Positions 51,280 through 58,878 of a stretch of DNA of 64,000 nt are shown here, one piece after another (within the stretch, counting starts at the first letter, position 1; each line of letters opens with the position of its first letter). This stretch comes from DAOSXA01 sp964526835 (GTDB lineage Bacteria > Zixibacteria > MSB-5A5 > GN15 > FEB-12). Location of the stretch: NCBI GenBank assembly GCA_964526835.1, contig CAZGMK010000017.1:1-64000 (forward strand), given 5' to 3'. The translations under genes were made by a program, and so were the position numbers. Under the pieces are notes generated by a model that was given only the letters and a program-made list of their open reading frames with translations, did no database searches and had not been told where the DNA came from.

Positions 51280-52539
51280 TCAGCGTCTGACAAGGACACT
51301 AACAATGCGCTGGCCGGAAACTCGCTCCACTTCAAATTCCAGGTCAAACCAGCGAACAGTCTGTCCCTGTCGAGGCACTGAACCGACCAGGTCGTATATC
51401 AACCCGCCGACGGTATCATGATCCCCCGATTCGTAATTGGTGCCGAGTTCATCCTGCAGCCGCTCGACCATCAGCGACGCACTCACGCGATGGCGGCCGT
51501 CCGGGAGTCTGAGAATCTCTTCCTCTTCGATATCGTGCTCATCGCGAATCTCGCCGAAGACCTCCTCCATGATATCCTCAAGCGTCACTAGCCCGGCCAT
51601 GCCCCCGTAGTCGTCGACAACTATGGCTAGATGCTGCCGGCGTAGCTGAAACTCGCGAAGCAGCTCACCGATGATCTTGGTTTCAGGAATCAGGAAGGGT
51701 TTGCGCAGAAAGCGGTCCAGATCGAATTTCTCGCCCGGCTCCGGCATGCGGTTGAACAGGTCCTTGACATATATCAGTCCGACCACGTTGTCGATGTTGT
51801 CCTTGTAAACCGGATAACGCGAATGACCGTCGCGGGCAACCAGGTCTTTGATCTGACTGAAGGTCATGGAATGCTCGATTGCCGTGACATCAATCCGAGG
51901 GACCATTATCTCGCGAACCGTAGTCTGATCGAGCAGTAGAATCTGGCCGATCATCGCCTTCTCTTCGTCCTCAACGATAGCCTGGCCGATGCCGGCGTCG
52001 TCAGCCAGCGAATCGATGGCCCGCTCGACCAGATCCTCTCTCTCCTCGTCGGTCAGCTCGTGACCGGCGCGGGCTCCACCCGCCAGCTTCCGGTACGCGG
52101 CGGCCACCGGCAACAGTAACGCATAGACTATTCTGATGAGCCAGAGTCGGCGTATCAGCTTGCCCGGGGAATTGTCCCGCGCAAAACGTCGCGGCAGGTA
52201 TTCGGCGGCCATCAAATAGAACGACCAGGCAATGAAGAGCGAAGGAACCGCCGCCGCAGCCCACGTCCACTCCATGCTGTCGGCCAGCCTGATAGCCAGG
52301 CGGCAGGCGATGGCACTGACCACTACCAGTACCAGAGCTTTGAAGATTGTCGCTACCTGTCGAAAGAGGCCCGGGTTGGAAGTCAGGCGAGCAAGGAAGG
52401 CCTGGCGTCGCCGGCTCAGGTTCGGAAACAGGTTCTCGACCTCTTCCGGATCGATGTGAACGGCCAACGAGTAATGCGAAACAGTGTAGCCGGTCCCCAG
52501 AATCAGCAGCGCAATCAATATCAGAGCCAACTCGATCAT
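51280..52539 (-). CDS. CNNM/CorC-like CBS domain membrane protein (hemolysin family)
   Basis: This 419-residue membrane protein has a four-helix CNNM (DUF21-like) region (about 1-150). A CBS pair follows (about 205-330) with TVREIMVPRIDVTAIE, SRYPVYKDNIDNVVGLIYVKDLF and VDDYGGMAGLVTLEDIMEEVFGEI. A C-terminal CorC_HlyC domain ends the protein. Relatives affect magnesium or cobalt efflux; direct transport is uncertain. The start overlaps the ybeY stop (ATGA). It is the last gene of aspS-phoH-pgpH-ybeY-corC. Confidence 0.88.
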   Translation of the reverse strand: MIELALILIALLILGTGYTVSHYSLAVHIDPEEVENLFPNLSRRRQAFLARLTSNPGLFRQVATIFKALVLVVVSAIACRLAIRLADSMEWTWAAAAVPSLFIAWSFYLMAAEYLPRRFARDNSPGKLIRRLWLIRIVYALLLPVAAAYRKLAGGARAGHELTDEEREDLVERAIDSLADDAGIGQAIVEDEEKAMIGQILLLDQTTVREIMVPRIDVTAIEHSMTFSQIKDLVARDGHSRYPVYKDNIDNVVGLIYVKDLFNRMPEPGEKFDLDRFLRKPFLIPETKIIGELLREFQLRRQHLAIVVDDYGGMAGLVTLEDIMEEVFGEIRDEHDIEEEEILRLPDGRHRVSASLMVERLQDELGTNYESGDHDTVGGLIYDLVGSVPRQGQTVRWFDLEFEVERVSGQRIVSVLVRR

Positions 52540-52979
52540 GATCGCCCTCCGGCCTCCTGAAGTCGGCGCAGATAGTCCTCCTGGCGGCTGGCCATCGCCG
52601 CGCGGGAGGTCTCGGTGTCGTCACGGTACCCCAGCAGATGCAGCCAGCCATGGGCCGCCAGCCGCAACAACTCCTGGCTGAAACTGCAACCGTATTCTCT
52701 GGCCTGCCTGTCCGCCGCCTCGGCCGAGACGTATACCTCCCCGAACATCCCTCCGGGATCATCGGGCTCATCGAGGTTGAAGGCCAACACGTCGGTGCTG
52801 CGGTTGCGCCCGCGATACTCGCGATTGAGTTGCCTGATGCGACGGTCGTCGATCACGATCAGATTGACGGTCGCTTTCCCGCGGGCAACCTTCTCACCGG
52901 CGATGACCAGGTCGAACAGCCGATGGAGGCGCGCTCGCGGCAGGCGAATAGGCGTCTGCTTGAAGACATTCAGCTTCAT
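52536..52979 (-). CDS. ybeY: Endoribonuclease YbeY, rRNA maturation factor
   Basis: It takes part in 16S rRNA 3' processing and ribosome quality control. The 147 residues have NREYRGRNRSTDVLAF near 52-67, GEVYVSAE, and the zinc motif AAHGWLHLLGYRD. Two ligands H110 and H114 are kept, while the third, usually His of GYDH, is Asp (D120). That variant is known in Bacteroidetes-like YbeY, so the protein is probably active. The ATG at 52979 overlaps the pgpH stop; the frame to 53099 is a shadow of pgpH. Confidence 0.9.
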   Translation of the reverse strand: MKLNVFKQTPIRLPRARLHRLFDLVIAGEKVARGKATVNLIVIDDRRIRQLNREYRGRNRSTDVLAFNLDEPDDPGGMFGEVYVSAEAADRQAREYGCSFSQELLRLAAHGWLHLLGYRDDTETSRAAMASRQEDYLRRLQEAGGRS

Positions 52980-55225
52980 TCCGAGGCCTTCTCCTGCTCC
53001 CTCTGCCCGGGGTAGACCACCCGATGATGGAAGGCGGCCATGAGCACCTGGGCAAAGGCGGTTCTGATCTTGGCCAGGTCTCTGAGCGTCACGGGACATT
53101 CATCGAGCTCACCCGATTGAAAGCGGTCGTTGATGATACGCTGAATGAGTGCATCAATCCGCGCCGGTTTCGGATCCTCCAGCGTACGACTGGCCGCCTC
53201 CACCGCATCGGCGAGCATGGCAATCGCTGTCTCGCGCCGTTGCGGCTTGGGACCGGGATAGCGAAGCTTGTCCGCCGCTTCGGCGTCAACCCCCTGTTCG
53301 ATGGCCTTGTTGTAGAAGTATGCCATCCGCATTGTGCCGTGATGTTCCTCGATGAAACTGAGAACATCATCGGGAATATCGTGCTCCTCGCCCAATTGTC
53401 GGCCGCGCTTGACATGCGACGACAAAATCAGCGAGGACATGGTCGGTGATAGCTCCTCATGGCGAGACTTCACGCTGAGCTGGTTCTCAACGAAGTACTC
53501 GGGTATCTCGATCTTGCCTATGTCGTGATAATACGCTCCCACTCGCGCCAACAGAGCATTGGCGCCGATAGCTTCTGCAGCCTTTTCGCACAGGTTTCCA
53601 ATCACCATCGAATGCTGGTATGTGCCCGGGGCTTCGATTGCCAGACGTTTCAGGAGAGGGTGGTTCATGTCCGAAAGCTCCAGCAGCGTGATGTCGGTGG
53701 TGATACCGAACAGCGACTCAAACAGGGGCAGGATACCGATGGTGATGAGAGTAGACACAAGGCCATTGAGGGCGCCGTAGCCAATCTCGGTCAGGATTTC
53801 CTCCGAGGGAACGAACTTGAGGTTCTCCACCAGAAAAATATAGGCCACGTAGGCGGCGGCGACCGCAAGAGCGATCCGGAAGAAATGGGTTCGCCGACGA
53901 ACCCGACGCGAAGTAAGGCAGGCGGTAACACCGACGGTCATAGTCATGAGCGTGAGCGTGAAGTCGAATCGATGCATCATCCCCAGTAACAGGGCCAGGA
54001 TCATGGTGCAAATGACACCAATCTCCAGATCGAACAGGATGGTGATGACGATCGGCAGCACCGCCACCGGATAGAGATATACGCTCACGTCCCAGCGGTC
54101 GACGAAACTGATGAGGAATAACTGCAATCCGAAAACCAGGAAGATCGCCAGGAGTTTCGGATTTGAGTTGTACACTTCGCGACGGTAGTGGTAGAGCAGC
54201 ATGTAGAGTACGCTGAGCAGAGACAGCACCAGAACGATGCGAGCCAGGGCAGGAATGAAGACCATCCAAAGGCCCTGTTCGGCCGCCTGCGCGCGCATGA
54301 TCTGAGCCATCTCATCGAGGATGCGGCTCTGCCTCTGATCGACCCGAGCCCCGGAGCGGACAATGATGTCGCCGGGGCGAACCACCTCCTTGATATTAGA
54401 TATCTCCTCTAGTTCGTCCTCCAGCCGAGTTGCCGTGGCGCTGGCATTGACACGCAGGTTCGGCTCCATGAAGACTCGCCCGACCGTATACGCAAACTCC
54501 ACATCGATGCTGTCGTGGCGGCGAGCCGCGTTCAGACCGCCCAGTAGCTCTACGTTGGCGCCGGCCGTGGTCAGGACACGCTGGCGGGGATACACGTTCT
54601 CGCGGCCACCTCTGCGGACCAGGACATTCCTGTTCGGCAGGTCCTTGAACCTGGCGCTGTCGGGCAGGACTCCGACCTTGTAGATTTCGTTCTCGTACAG
54701 GTTCTCGATGACCGGCACAACCCGATGGCTCGCCGAATCGGTCAGAGATCGCCGAATGGCGCCGCGGGGCATGTGGGGGAACCGGTCGGAGACGATTGCG
54801 GTGTACTCGTCAAGTCCTCTCTCATCCGATGACGACAGCGTTTGCAGCGAATCAACCAGCCGGAAGTAGCGCCGAAGCCGCTGCTTGGCGCGCTGCGGCA
54901 CCGTCGTGTCGGCATCGAGAACCACCGGCACAGTTAATCGGACTACGTCCTTCTCGTCCTCAAGCTCGCGGTCGGTCTTATAGACGATGATTTCGAAAGG
55001 CGCGATAATGTCATCAAGCGACACTTCGCCGCGTCGCGGGATATCCAGGGGATCATAGAGGTCCTCGCCGGGATAGAAGATTGCGATCAGAACCGCCGCG
55101 ATTATCAGCAGCGCCGCCTTGCGAACCCGCGAATACCCGGACCGAGGCGGGCCCTGACGGCTCTCCGCCTTGACCTTGAGGACTCGTTTGACGAATCGCT
55201 TAGCTTTTCGGATCAGACTGAACAT
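52976..55225 (-). CDS. pgpH: PgpH-type 7TM-HD phosphohydrolase (c-di-AMP phosphodiesterase family)
   Basis: This 749-residue membrane receptor/enzyme has one N-terminal helix (about 33-50), an extracytoplasmic 7TMR-HDED domain (about 60-320), seven membrane helices (about 325-520) and a cytosolic HD domain with HSMVIGNLCEKAAEAIG, YYHDIGK and ILSSHVKRG plus EHHGT. Known members cut cyclic di-AMP to pApA; no diadenylate cyclase gene is in the window. It lies between phoH and ybeY, the usual place in many bacteria. Confidence 0.92.
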   Translation of the reverse strand: MFSLIRKAKRFVKRVLKVKAESRQGPPRSGYSRVRKAALLIIAAVLIAIFYPGEDLYDPLDIPRRGEVSLDDIIAPFEIIVYKTDRELEDEKDVVRLTVPVVLDADTTVPQRAKQRLRRYFRLVDSLQTLSSSDERGLDEYTAIVSDRFPHMPRGAIRRSLTDSASHRVVPVIENLYENEIYKVGVLPDSARFKDLPNRNVLVRRGGRENVYPRQRVLTTAGANVELLGGLNAARRHDSIDVEFAYTVGRVFMEPNLRVNASATATRLEDELEEISNIKEVVRPGDIIVRSGARVDQRQSRILDEMAQIMRAQAAEQGLWMVFIPALARIVLVLSLLSVLYMLLYHYRREVYNSNPKLLAIFLVFGLQLFLISFVDRWDVSVYLYPVAVLPIVITILFDLEIGVICTMILALLLGMMHRFDFTLTLMTMTVGVTACLTSRRVRRRTHFFRIALAVAAAYVAYIFLVENLKFVPSEEILTEIGYGALNGLVSTLITIGILPLFESLFGITTDITLLELSDMNHPLLKRLAIEAPGTYQHSMVIGNLCEKAAEAIGANALLARVGAYYHDIGKIEIPEYFVENQLSVKSRHEELSPTMSSLILSSHVKRGRQLGEEHDIPDDVLSFIEEHHGTMRMAYFYNKAIEQGVDAEAADKLRYPGPKPQRRETAIAMLADAVEAASRTLEDPKPARIDALIQRIINDRFQSGELDECPVTLRDLAKIRTAFAQVLMAAFHHRVVYPGQREQEKASE

Positions 55226-55249
55226 AAGGCGAGAAGTCCCTTCGCCTCG

Positions 55250-56242
55250 CTACCTGCCTCGTGATTTCTCATGGCGGTCATACGCCTTGATAATCTCCTG
55301 CACCAGCCGGTGGCGAATCACATCCTTGTGCGTGAGATAGACAAACTCAATTCCGTCAATGCCTTTCAAAATCCTCTGGACTCTAACCAGCCCCGAGCTG
55401 CCCGGTCGCTCCAGGTCGATCTGCGTGATATCGCCGGTGATGACCGCCTTGGACTGGTCACCGATTCGCGTGAGGAACATCTTCATCTGCTGACTGGTCG
55501 TGTTCTGCGCCTCATCCAGAACCACGAAGGCCTCGTTGAGGGTCCGTCCGCGCATAAACGCCAGGGGAGCGATCTCAATCACGCCCATCTCAACCAACTT
55601 GCGCATCTTGTCCGGTTGAAGCATATCATAGAGGGCATCATAGACCGGACGCAGATACGGGTCGACTTTCGCCCTGATGTCCCCCGGCAGGAACCCAAGC
55701 GACTCGCCAGCCTCTACGGCCGGACGAGTGAACACGATTCGGTTGACCCGTTTGGCTTTCAGTTCGGCGACCGCCATGGCCACCGCCAGGTAGGTCTTGC
55801 CGGTGCCGGCCGGGCCAATGGAAAAGACCACATCGCTGCGATCGACTGCTTCGACGTATTTCGACTGGCCGATCGTACGCGGCTTGATGGCCCGCTTGAG
55901 AGTCGTAGTGAGAAGCCCTTCGGTCGATATTTCTTCGGCCGGTCCAATGCCGTTCTCCCGCACCATGCTGATGGCGTACGTAACATACTGATCATTGATT
56001 AGGCTGCCCTGTTTAATCCGGGTCACCAGGTCGCCCAGCACGCGCATCACTCGATCGACCTCCGAAGGCCGCCCCTCGACCAACACCTTGTCGCCTCGGG
56101 CGATCAGGCGGGCGTCAAAGGCCGACTCAATCAGGCGCAGGAATACATCGCTCTGCCCGAACAGCATACGCTGGTCGATCCCCTCCACTGAGAAGGTCCG
56201 TGATTTGGCCTCGTAGCCGTCCGCGCCCATAGATCGAGCCAA
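55250..56242 (-). CDS. phoH: PhoH family ATPase
   Basis: This P-loop ATPase of about 330 residues probably acts in RNA metabolism; its role is not firmly known. It has FSVEGIDQRMLFGQSD at the start, Walker A GPAGTGKTYLAVAMAV near 145, RPAVEAGESLGFLPGD, and Walker B VVLDEAQNTTSQQMKMFLTRIG. A TTG at 56242 has GGGAGG seven bases before it; TTG 56248 and ATG 56230 are alternatives. It overlaps or nearly touches the end of aspS and precedes pgpH. Confidence 0.92.
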   Translation of the reverse strand: MARSMGADGYEAKSRTFSVEGIDQRMLFGQSDVFLRLIESAFDARLIARGDKVLVEGRPSEVDRVMRVLGDLVTRIKQGSLINDQYVTYAISMVRENGIGPAEEISTEGLLTTTLKRAIKPRTIGQSKYVEAVDRSDVVFSIGPAGTGKTYLAVAMAVAELKAKRVNRIVFTRPAVEAGESLGFLPGDIRAKVDPYLRPVYDALYDMLQPDKMRKLVEMGVIEIAPLAFMRGRTLNEAFVVLDEAQNTTSQQMKMFLTRIGDQSKAVITGDITQIDLERPGSSGLVRVQRILKGIDGIEFVYLTHKDVIRHRLVQEIIKAYDRHEKSRGR

Positions 56243-56244
56243 GC

Positions 56245-58068
56245 TCAACCCTCCCTGATGATTTTGAGTCCGAGTTCAGCCAGCTGGGCCGGTTCGACCT
56301 CCGACGGCGCGCTGTCCATGAGCGAGACGGCCGCCGTGGTCTTCGGAAAGGCAATAACATCACGGATGGATTCGGTGCCGGACATCAACGCCACTATACG
56401 ATCGAGCCCCGGCGCCAGGCCGGCATGCGGCGGCGCACCATACTCGAGCGCGCGCAGCAGAAAGCCGAACATTCGGTCGGCCCGCTCACGGTCGATACCG
56501 AGAATCTGAAGAACCCGCTCCTGAAGTTCACGGCGGTTGATTCGCTGCCCACCCGACGCTATCTCCATCCCATTGAGAACCAGGTCATACTGGGCCGCCC
56601 GGGCGCGTCGCCATGGATGTGAGGGATCGCTGACCGGCTTATCGGCCCTGAAGCCTTCGTCAATCAGCGGCAAATCCTCTTCCAGCGGCTGCGAGACGAT
56701 GTTGTGCATCGCCTGGATCGAATCGGAATCGGGATCGTATTCAAACAGCGGGAAGTCCATAACCCAGAGAAACTTCCACTGCGACGTGTCGGCAAGGTTA
56801 TGCTCGCGACCCAGATGCGAACGAATCTGCCCCAGTATCTCCTCGGTCTTCATGCGCTTATCCGATATAATCAACACCGCGTCCCCCTCTTTAGCCTGCG
56901 CCTTGTCGCAGATGCGGTCCTTGACCTCTTCGCCAAGGAATTTCAGGATCGGAGACTTGTCGCCTTCCGGCTTGCGCAAAATGTAGGCCAGCCCGCCGGC
57001 GCCGAACCCCTTGGCCCGATCGGTGAGCTCGTCGATCTGCTTACGTGAATACTCGGCACCGCCTTCGAGCACGATCGCCTTGACCACGCCGCCCGAGGCG
57101 ACGTTGTCGGCGAAGACCTTGAAATCGCTGCCGGCGACGACCTCAGAGAGGTCGACTATCTCCATGCCGAAACGCAGATCCGGTTTATCGATACCCCAAC
57201 GGCTGATGACTTCATCGAAGGTGTAACGAGGAAACGGCGTTTCAAGTTTCACGCCCAGCACCTTCCGCCACAGGTGAGCCACCATGCCTTCGGCGACGGC
57301 GAAGACATCGTCGGGGGTCACAAAGGACATCTCCATGTCGATCTGGGTATGCTCCGGCTGTCGGTCCGAGCGCAGGTCCTCATCTCGCAGGCAGCGGGCA
57401 AGCTGGAAGTACTTGTCGAAGCCGGCTACCATCAGAATCTGCTTGAGCAACTGAGGTGACTGTGGTAAGGCGTAGAACTTGCCCTTCTGAACGCGGCTGG
57501 GAACGATATAATCGCGGGCCCCTTCGGGGGTGGAACGCATCAACAGCGGGGTCTCGATCTCGTAAAAGCCCTGGCCATCGAGGTATTCGCGGACGGCCAT
57601 CATGGCCTGGTGCCGCAGGCGTATCCGTTCCTGCAGCGGTCTGCGACGCAGGTCGAGATAACGATATTCCAGGCGCAGTTTCTCGCCAGCCTGGGTGTGG
57701 TCCTCGATCTCGAACGGCGGCGTCTTGGACTCGGCGAGGGTGTAGAAACGCTCGACCACGACCTCGATCTCGCCGGTGGCGATCCTGTCGTTGATCATCC
57801 CGTCGGGGCGGGCACTGACTTCGCCGATTACTGCCACGACCCATTCGTGCCGGGCGCGCTCGGCCTCCTTCAGGACTTCCCGGGGCAGTTCGTCCGGATT
57901 GAGGACCACCTGAGTGATGCCGTAACGATCGCGCAGATCTATGAAGAACAGTCCGCCCAGATTGCGGTAGGAATTGACCCAGCCGTTGAGGCGAACTTGT
58001 TGTCCGACGTGTTCTTTGCGGAGTTCACCGCATGTATGGGTTCGTTTGAGTTGGCTATAGGCCGGCAC
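56245..58068 (-). CDS. aspS: Aspartyl-tRNA synthetase (bacterial type)
   Basis: It charges tRNA(Asp); without knowing whether GatCAB is present, it may or may not also charge tRNA(Asn). The 607 residues give an N-terminal OB fold (VRLNGWVNSYRNLGGLFFIDLRDRYG), class II motif 2 (FQLARCLRDEDLRSDRQPEHTQID), a GAD insertion domain (about 285-420) and motif 3 (GLAPGLDRIVALM). The insertion domain shows the bacterial type. The GTG start follows AAAGG. It is the first gene of the operon down to corC, with a good promoter. Confidence 0.96.
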   Translation of the reverse strand: MPAYSQLKRTHTCGELRKEHVGQQVRLNGWVNSYRNLGGLFFIDLRDRYGITQVVLNPDELPREVLKEAERARHEWVVAVIGEVSARPDGMINDRIATGEIEVVVERFYTLAESKTPPFEIEDHTQAGEKLRLEYRYLDLRRRPLQERIRLRHQAMMAVREYLDGQGFYEIETPLLMRSTPEGARDYIVPSRVQKGKFYALPQSPQLLKQILMVAGFDKYFQLARCLRDEDLRSDRQPEHTQIDMEMSFVTPDDVFAVAEGMVAHLWRKVLGVKLETPFPRYTFDEVISRWGIDKPDLRFGMEIVDLSEVVAGSDFKVFADNVASGGVVKAIVLEGGAEYSRKQIDELTDRAKGFGAGGLAYILRKPEGDKSPILKFLGEEVKDRICDKAQAKEGDAVLIISDKRMKTEEILGQIRSHLGREHNLADTSQWKFLWVMDFPLFEYDPDSDSIQAMHNIVSQPLEEDLPLIDEGFRADKPVSDPSHPWRRARAAQYDLVLNGMEIASGGQRINRRELQERVLQILGIDRERADRMFGFLLRALEYGAPPHAGLAPGLDRIVALMSGTESIRDVIAFPKTTAAVSLMDSAPSEVEPAQLAELGLKIIREG

Positions 58069-58156
58069 AGGTACCTTTCATACTTGCTAACTGCCTGATA
58101 CTGTTAGATATCGGCATGAGTTCCGAGGCGTGAAGGGGATCAGTTTCCACGTGGTA

Positions 58157-58185
58157 AAGGTATGCTGCCGGGCTGATTTAGTCAA
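58157..58185 (-). promoter_or_regulatory. Promoter for aspS operon
   Basis: Minus strand: -35 TTGACT (58180-58185), 17-bp spacer, -10 TACCTT (58157-58162). The leader to aspS is about 80 bases. Confidence 0.55.
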
Positions 58186-58353
58186 GGGAGTGGTTGGGAA
58201 TCGCGTCGCGGCATGTTAAGACCGACCACCGGGAAACGTCTTAGTGAATAGGGCCTCGCCTGCGGCTTCCCCTGAGTGGAAGCATGTTCGTGTCTGTCAA
58301 CTTCGAGGCCGTCACCTGAATACCGGGTTCCTTGAGCATAATCCCTCGAACAC

Positions 58354-58380
58354 AAAACGCCGCCGAACACTCGGCGGCGT
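58354..58380 (-). terminator. Intrinsic terminator after rpmA
   Basis: ACGCCGCCGA, loop GTGT and TCGGCGGCGT form a perfect 10-bp stem running into TTTT on the minus strand, 27 bases past the rpmA stop. Confidence 0.85.
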
Positions 58381-58406
58381 CACGACGACTTTCAGTGCGC
58401 GGTGGA

Positions 58407-58658
58407 CTATTCGTATACCGATACTCGCTTGCCGCTCTTGCCTACCCGCTCGAAGGTCACGACACCAGTGGTCTTGGCAAAAAGCGTATTGTCCCTGCCG
58501 AGACCGACATTGTGGCCGGGCTTGATCCGGGTGCCGCACTGGCGGACAATTATCGAGCCGGCCAGTACAGCCTGACCGCCATAGACCTTGGTCCCCCGTC
58601 GCTGACCATTCGAGTCGCGACCATTCTTCGAGGAACCGACACCTTTCTTGTGAGCCAT
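58407..58658 (-). CDS. rpmA: Ribosomal protein L27 (bL27)
   Basis: This large-subunit protein reaches toward the peptidyl-transferase centre. The 83 residues start MAHKKGVGSSKNGRDSNGQR, with GTKVYGGQAVLAGSIIVRQCGT and GRDNTLFA. It has no Firmicutes-style N-terminal cleavage extension. It stands alone between its own promoter and terminator; rplU (L21), which usually comes just upstream, is not here. Confidence 0.97.
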   Translation of the reverse strand: MAHKKGVGSSKNGRDSNGQRRGTKVYGGQAVLAGSIIVRQCGTRIKPGHNVGLGRDNTLFAKTTGVVTFERVGKSGKRVSVYE

Positions 58659-58767
58659 AACTTACCTCTTATCTCCAAACAATTATCTTTCGCAGCGCCG
58701 GCCTGCCCGACCACACTAACCACACAATATCCAACATCGCCCGTCGGCCAGGCGATTACAGCTTTGT

Positions 58768-58795
58768 AGTATAGCAAATTCGGCTGTAAAGGCAA
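58768..58795 (-). promoter_or_regulatory. Promoter for rpmA
   Basis: Minus strand: -35 TTGCCT (58790-58795), 16-bp spacer, -10 TATACT (58768-58773). A leader of about 100 bases precedes rpmA. Confidence 0.5.
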
Positions 58796-58878
58796 GGGCA
58801 AATTGCCTGTCGCAAGCGAAGACGGCCGAGACTCGAATGGGCCCCGGCCGCCGTTCTAAGCGTGTTTCCGCCAGTACC

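Larger units (their letters stand above)
58069..58406. other. Intergenic region, 338 bp, with aspS promoter and rpmA terminator
   Basis: No gene is seen. It contains the aspS promoter near 58157-58185 and the rpmA terminator near 58354-58380. The middle, about 170 bases, shows nothing recognisable. Confidence 0.6.
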
